Position numbers and translations under genes: made by a program. DNA of 36,973 nucleotides from Brevibacillus massiliensis (GTDB lineage Bacteria > Bacillota > Bacilli > Brevibacillales > Brevibacillaceae): NCBI RefSeq assembly GCF_000311785.1, contig NZ_HE978537.1, positions 28,063 to 65,035 on the forward strand, read 5' to 3'. Positions 35,070-36,973 of the stretch are shown here, piece by piece. How positions within the stretch are numbered: the stretch's first letter is position 1; the number at the start of each line of letters is the position of its first letter. The notes below the pieces were generated by a model. That model did not search any database. It was not told the DNA's origin and saw nothing but the letters and a program-made list of their open reading frames with translations.

Positions 35070-35870
35070 TTGCTTGATCCAATCGCCTTTTGGCTGGGCC
35101 CGATTCCGGTACATTGGTACGGCATCATCATGGGGTCGGCATTTTTCATCGGGACTTATTTGGCCCACTATCATGCCAAACGGGCGGGCATAAATCCTGA
35201 CCACGTGCTCAACATGGTCCTCTGGATCATTCCGTCGGCAATCATCTGTGCCCGCGCCTACTACGTTTTCTTTGAAAGAGAGAATTACCACAGCCTGTTG
35301 GAGATGATTGCGGTCTGGAAAGGCGGATTGGCCATTCACGGCGGCCTGATCGGCGGCCTGATCGCAGGCACCTTGTACATCCGCAAACACAAACTGCCCT
35401 TCCTGCTGTTCGGCGATTTGCTGATGCCGAGTGTCATCCTCGGTCAGGCGATCGGCCGCTGGGGCAATTTTATGAACCAGGAAGCGCACGGCGGAGTGGT
35501 TTCTGCTGAATTCATGTCGCACTTTCCCGCGTTTATTCGCGATCAGATGTTGATTGACGGCGTCTACTACGCGCCGACCTTCCTCTATGAGTCGTTATGG
35601 AATTTATTGGTGTTTGCTGTTCTGCTCCTCCTGCTGTACCGCTTTAAGCGCTTTGACGGCCAGGTCCTGTTCAGCTATCTGATCCTCTACTCCATCGGTC
35701 GCTTTGTAATCGAAGGAATGCGCACAGACAGCCTGCTGATCGGCTCTTTGCGGGTCGCCCAGCTGGTCAGCCTGTCGCTTATCGTGATCGGCATCGTGCT
35801 TTACATCACTTTTTGGCTAAAATCCAACTCCAAGCGGTCCAAGGCGGAGCCAATTGAGCAATTGGATTGA
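35070..35870 (+). CDS. lgt: Prolipoprotein diacylglyceryl transferase
   Basis: Integral membrane enzyme that transfers diacylglyceryl from phosphatidylglycerol to the lipobox cysteine of prolipoproteins. The 266-residue protein has about seven hydrophobic segments and the Lgt signature AIGRWGNFMNQEAHGG, preceded by AIHGGLIGGLIAG. The start is a TTG behind AGAAGGAGGAGAACTGTT. It is convergent with coaA, with only 6 bp between the stop codons and no separate terminator. In some Bacillales lgt follows hprK, but not here. Confidence 0.96.
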   Translation: MLDPIAFWLGPIPVHWYGIIMGSAFFIGTYLAHYHAKRAGINPDHVLNMVLWIIPSAIICARAYYVFFERENYHSLLEMIAVWKGGLAIHGGLIGGLIAGTLYIRKHKLPFLLFGDLLMPSVILGQAIGRWGNFMNQEAHGGVVSAEFMSHFPAFIRDQMLIDGVYYAPTFLYESLWNLLVFAVLLLLLYRFKRFDGQVLFSYLILYSIGRFVIEGMRTDSLLIGSLRVAQLVSLSLIVIGIVLYITFWLKSNSKRSKAEPIEQLD

Positions 35871-35876
35871 CGGCCC

Positions 35877-36839
35877 TTACAATTTGCGCAATTTGACGCC
35901 CCGCACCGCATGGTCGGGGCCTTTTTCCAGGATCAGCTGGGCCCGCCCCCGCGTCGGCAGGATGTTGTGCACCAGATTGACGTCATTGATTTCCCGCCAA
36001 ATTTGCTTGGCTACTTGCACCGCCTCATCGACCGTCAAGCTGGCATAGCGGTGGAAGTAGGAATCAGGACTTTGGAACGCCGTGTTGCGCAGCACTTTAA
36101 ATCGTTCGATGTACCAGTGTTCGATATCCTTTTTATCGGCGTCGACGTAAATGGAGAAGTCAAAAAAGTCAGAGACAAAGACGCGGGGTCCATACCCTGT
36201 ACTGCTCTCCGTCGTATTTTGCAGAACATTTAACCCTTCCACGATCACAATGTCCGGCTGCCGGATTACCTGGACCTCATCAGGCAAAATATCGTACGCC
36301 AAATGGGAATAGACGGGCGCGACTACTTCCGGTTTTCCCGATTTGACATCGGCCATGAACCGAATCAACCGTTTGACATCGTAGCTTTCCGGAAACCCCT
36401 TGCGCTTCATCAAGCCGCGTTCTTCCAGGATCCTGTTGGGGTAGAGAAACCCGTCTGTGGTAACGAGGTCCACTTTGGGATGGTTGGGCCAGCGGGCGAG
36501 CAGCGCCTGCAAAATTCTTGCCGTCGTGCTCTTCCCTACCGCCACGCTGCCGGCGACACCGATGATGTACGGAACCTTGTTCGTCGTATTGCCGAGAAAA
36601 GTCTTGGTGGCGTTAAACAGTTCCTGCGTAGCCGCCACATACAGATTCAACAGGCGGGACAGCGGCAGGTAGATTTCGGCCACTTCCTCTAGCGACAGCC
36701 GCTCGTTGATTCCCTGCAGATTCACCAGGTCGGCTTCGGATAGCGACAGCGGAGTTACCTCCCGCAGGCTCGCCCATTCCTTGCGACTAAAAGAAATGTA
36801 TGGTGAAAAGTTTTTTTTACGGGCAGATTTTACGGTCAT
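35877..36839 (-). CDS. coaA: Type I pantothenate kinase
   Basis: First enzyme of coenzyme A synthesis from pantothenate. The 320-residue protein, counted from ATG 36839 ([22 protein letters not shown]), has the P-loop [17 protein letters not shown], the [16 protein letters not shown] segment and GFPESYD, all typical of bacterial CoaA. AAAGGGGACTGG lies upstream; a longer frame to 36914 is not supported. With coaD it is one of two CoA-synthesis genes in the window, though they are not in an operon. Confidence 0.96.
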   Translation of the reverse strand: MTVKSARKKNFSPYISFSRKEWASLREVTPLSLSEADLVNLQGINERLSLEEVAEIYLPLSRLLNLYVAATQELFNATKTFLGNTTNKVPYIIGVAGSVAVGKSTTARILQALLARWPNHPKVDLVTTDGFLYPNRILEERGLMKRKGFPESYDVKRLIRFMADVKSGKPEVVAPVYSHLAYDILPDEVQVIRQPDIVIVEGLNVLQNTTESSTGYGPRVFVSDFFDFSIYVDADKKDIEHWYIERFKVLRNTAFQSPDSYFHRYASLTVDEAVQVAKQIWREINDVNLVHNILPTRGRAQLILEKGPDHAVRGVKLRKL

Positions 36840-36913
36840 TTTTCCAGTCCCCTTTTTCCGGCTAGCATATGCAACATCCCTATGGTAACACATTTTTGTG
36901 CTGTCCGAACACA

Positions 36914-36960
36914 AAAGCGCTGCCTTTTTGCGTGAATGCGAGAGGTCAGCGCTTTTTTTG
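36914..36960. terminator. Hairpin at the right edge
   Basis: AAAGCGCTG pairs with CAGCGCTTT around a loop of about 25 nt, with T-rich ends on both strands. It probably ends a gene that lies beyond the right edge and reads leftward, or insulates coaA. Confidence 0.5.
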
Positions 36961-36973
36961 CTTGTCTGAATAT

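Overview
The window looks like chromosomal DNA from a spore-forming member of the Bacillales, most like Brevibacillus/Paenibacillaceae. This rests on gene content and order (the ylb cluster with the sporulation gene ylbJ, FapR control of lipid synthesis, bacterial Ku with LigD-type enzymes), strong GGAGG ribosome-binding sites, frequent TTG/GTG starts and moderately high GC. No tRNA, rRNA, CRISPR array, insertion sequence or prophage was recognised. Species is inference.

Region 1 (1-7.2 kb, minus strand) is a lipid-synthesis operon read fapR-plsX-fabH-fabD-fabG-acpP-fabF-rnc, with a sigma-A promoter and a FapR palindrome directly downstream of the -10 box. Just upstream, from a consensus TTGACA-17-TATAAT promoter, lies yceD-rpmF. 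Region 2 (8-13.7 kb) is the conserved block tmcAL, sepM/ylbL, ylbK, ylbJ, coaD and rsmD. In B. subtilis regions 1 and 2 are two separate loci; here they are joined.

Region 3 (13.7-25.2 kb) is more individual: a 47-residue small protein behind a 10-codon mini-ORF and terminator, brnQ with a duplicated tail, ku, a LarA-like nickel-pincer isomerase, a three-gene module (small membrane protein, gluconate dehydrogenase subunit 3-like protein, GMC oxidoreductase), a small HExxH protein, a TPP-dependent oxidase/decarboxylase with an SDR, and a stand-alone LigD-type DNA ligase.

Region 4 (25.3-33.2 kb) is accessory in character. Three genes are interrupted by frameshifts (arylsulfotransferase-like, MFS transporter, RimJ/RimL-type acetyltransferase), each explicable by one missing base, two of them at A7 tracts. 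It also holds a DUF1259 protein, a CNNM/CorC-type membrane protein, two further acetyltransferase-like genes and a TetR regulator. Three matching operator-like sites lie upstream of tetR, the MFS gene and one acetyltransferase-like gene. Their outer arms vary between sites, and in two of the three they do so with symmetry retained, which suggests a small TetR regulon.

Region 5 (33.3-37 kb) has a polysaccharide deacetylase followed by a LigD-type polymerase gene, then lgt and, convergent to it, coaA. The three NHEJ functions (Ku, ligase, polymerase) are present but scattered over about 19 kb instead of being joined as ku-ligD.

I found no clear undescribed defence or mobile system. The best leads are the inferred TetR regulon, the dispersed NHEJ genes, and the A7-tract frameshifts.
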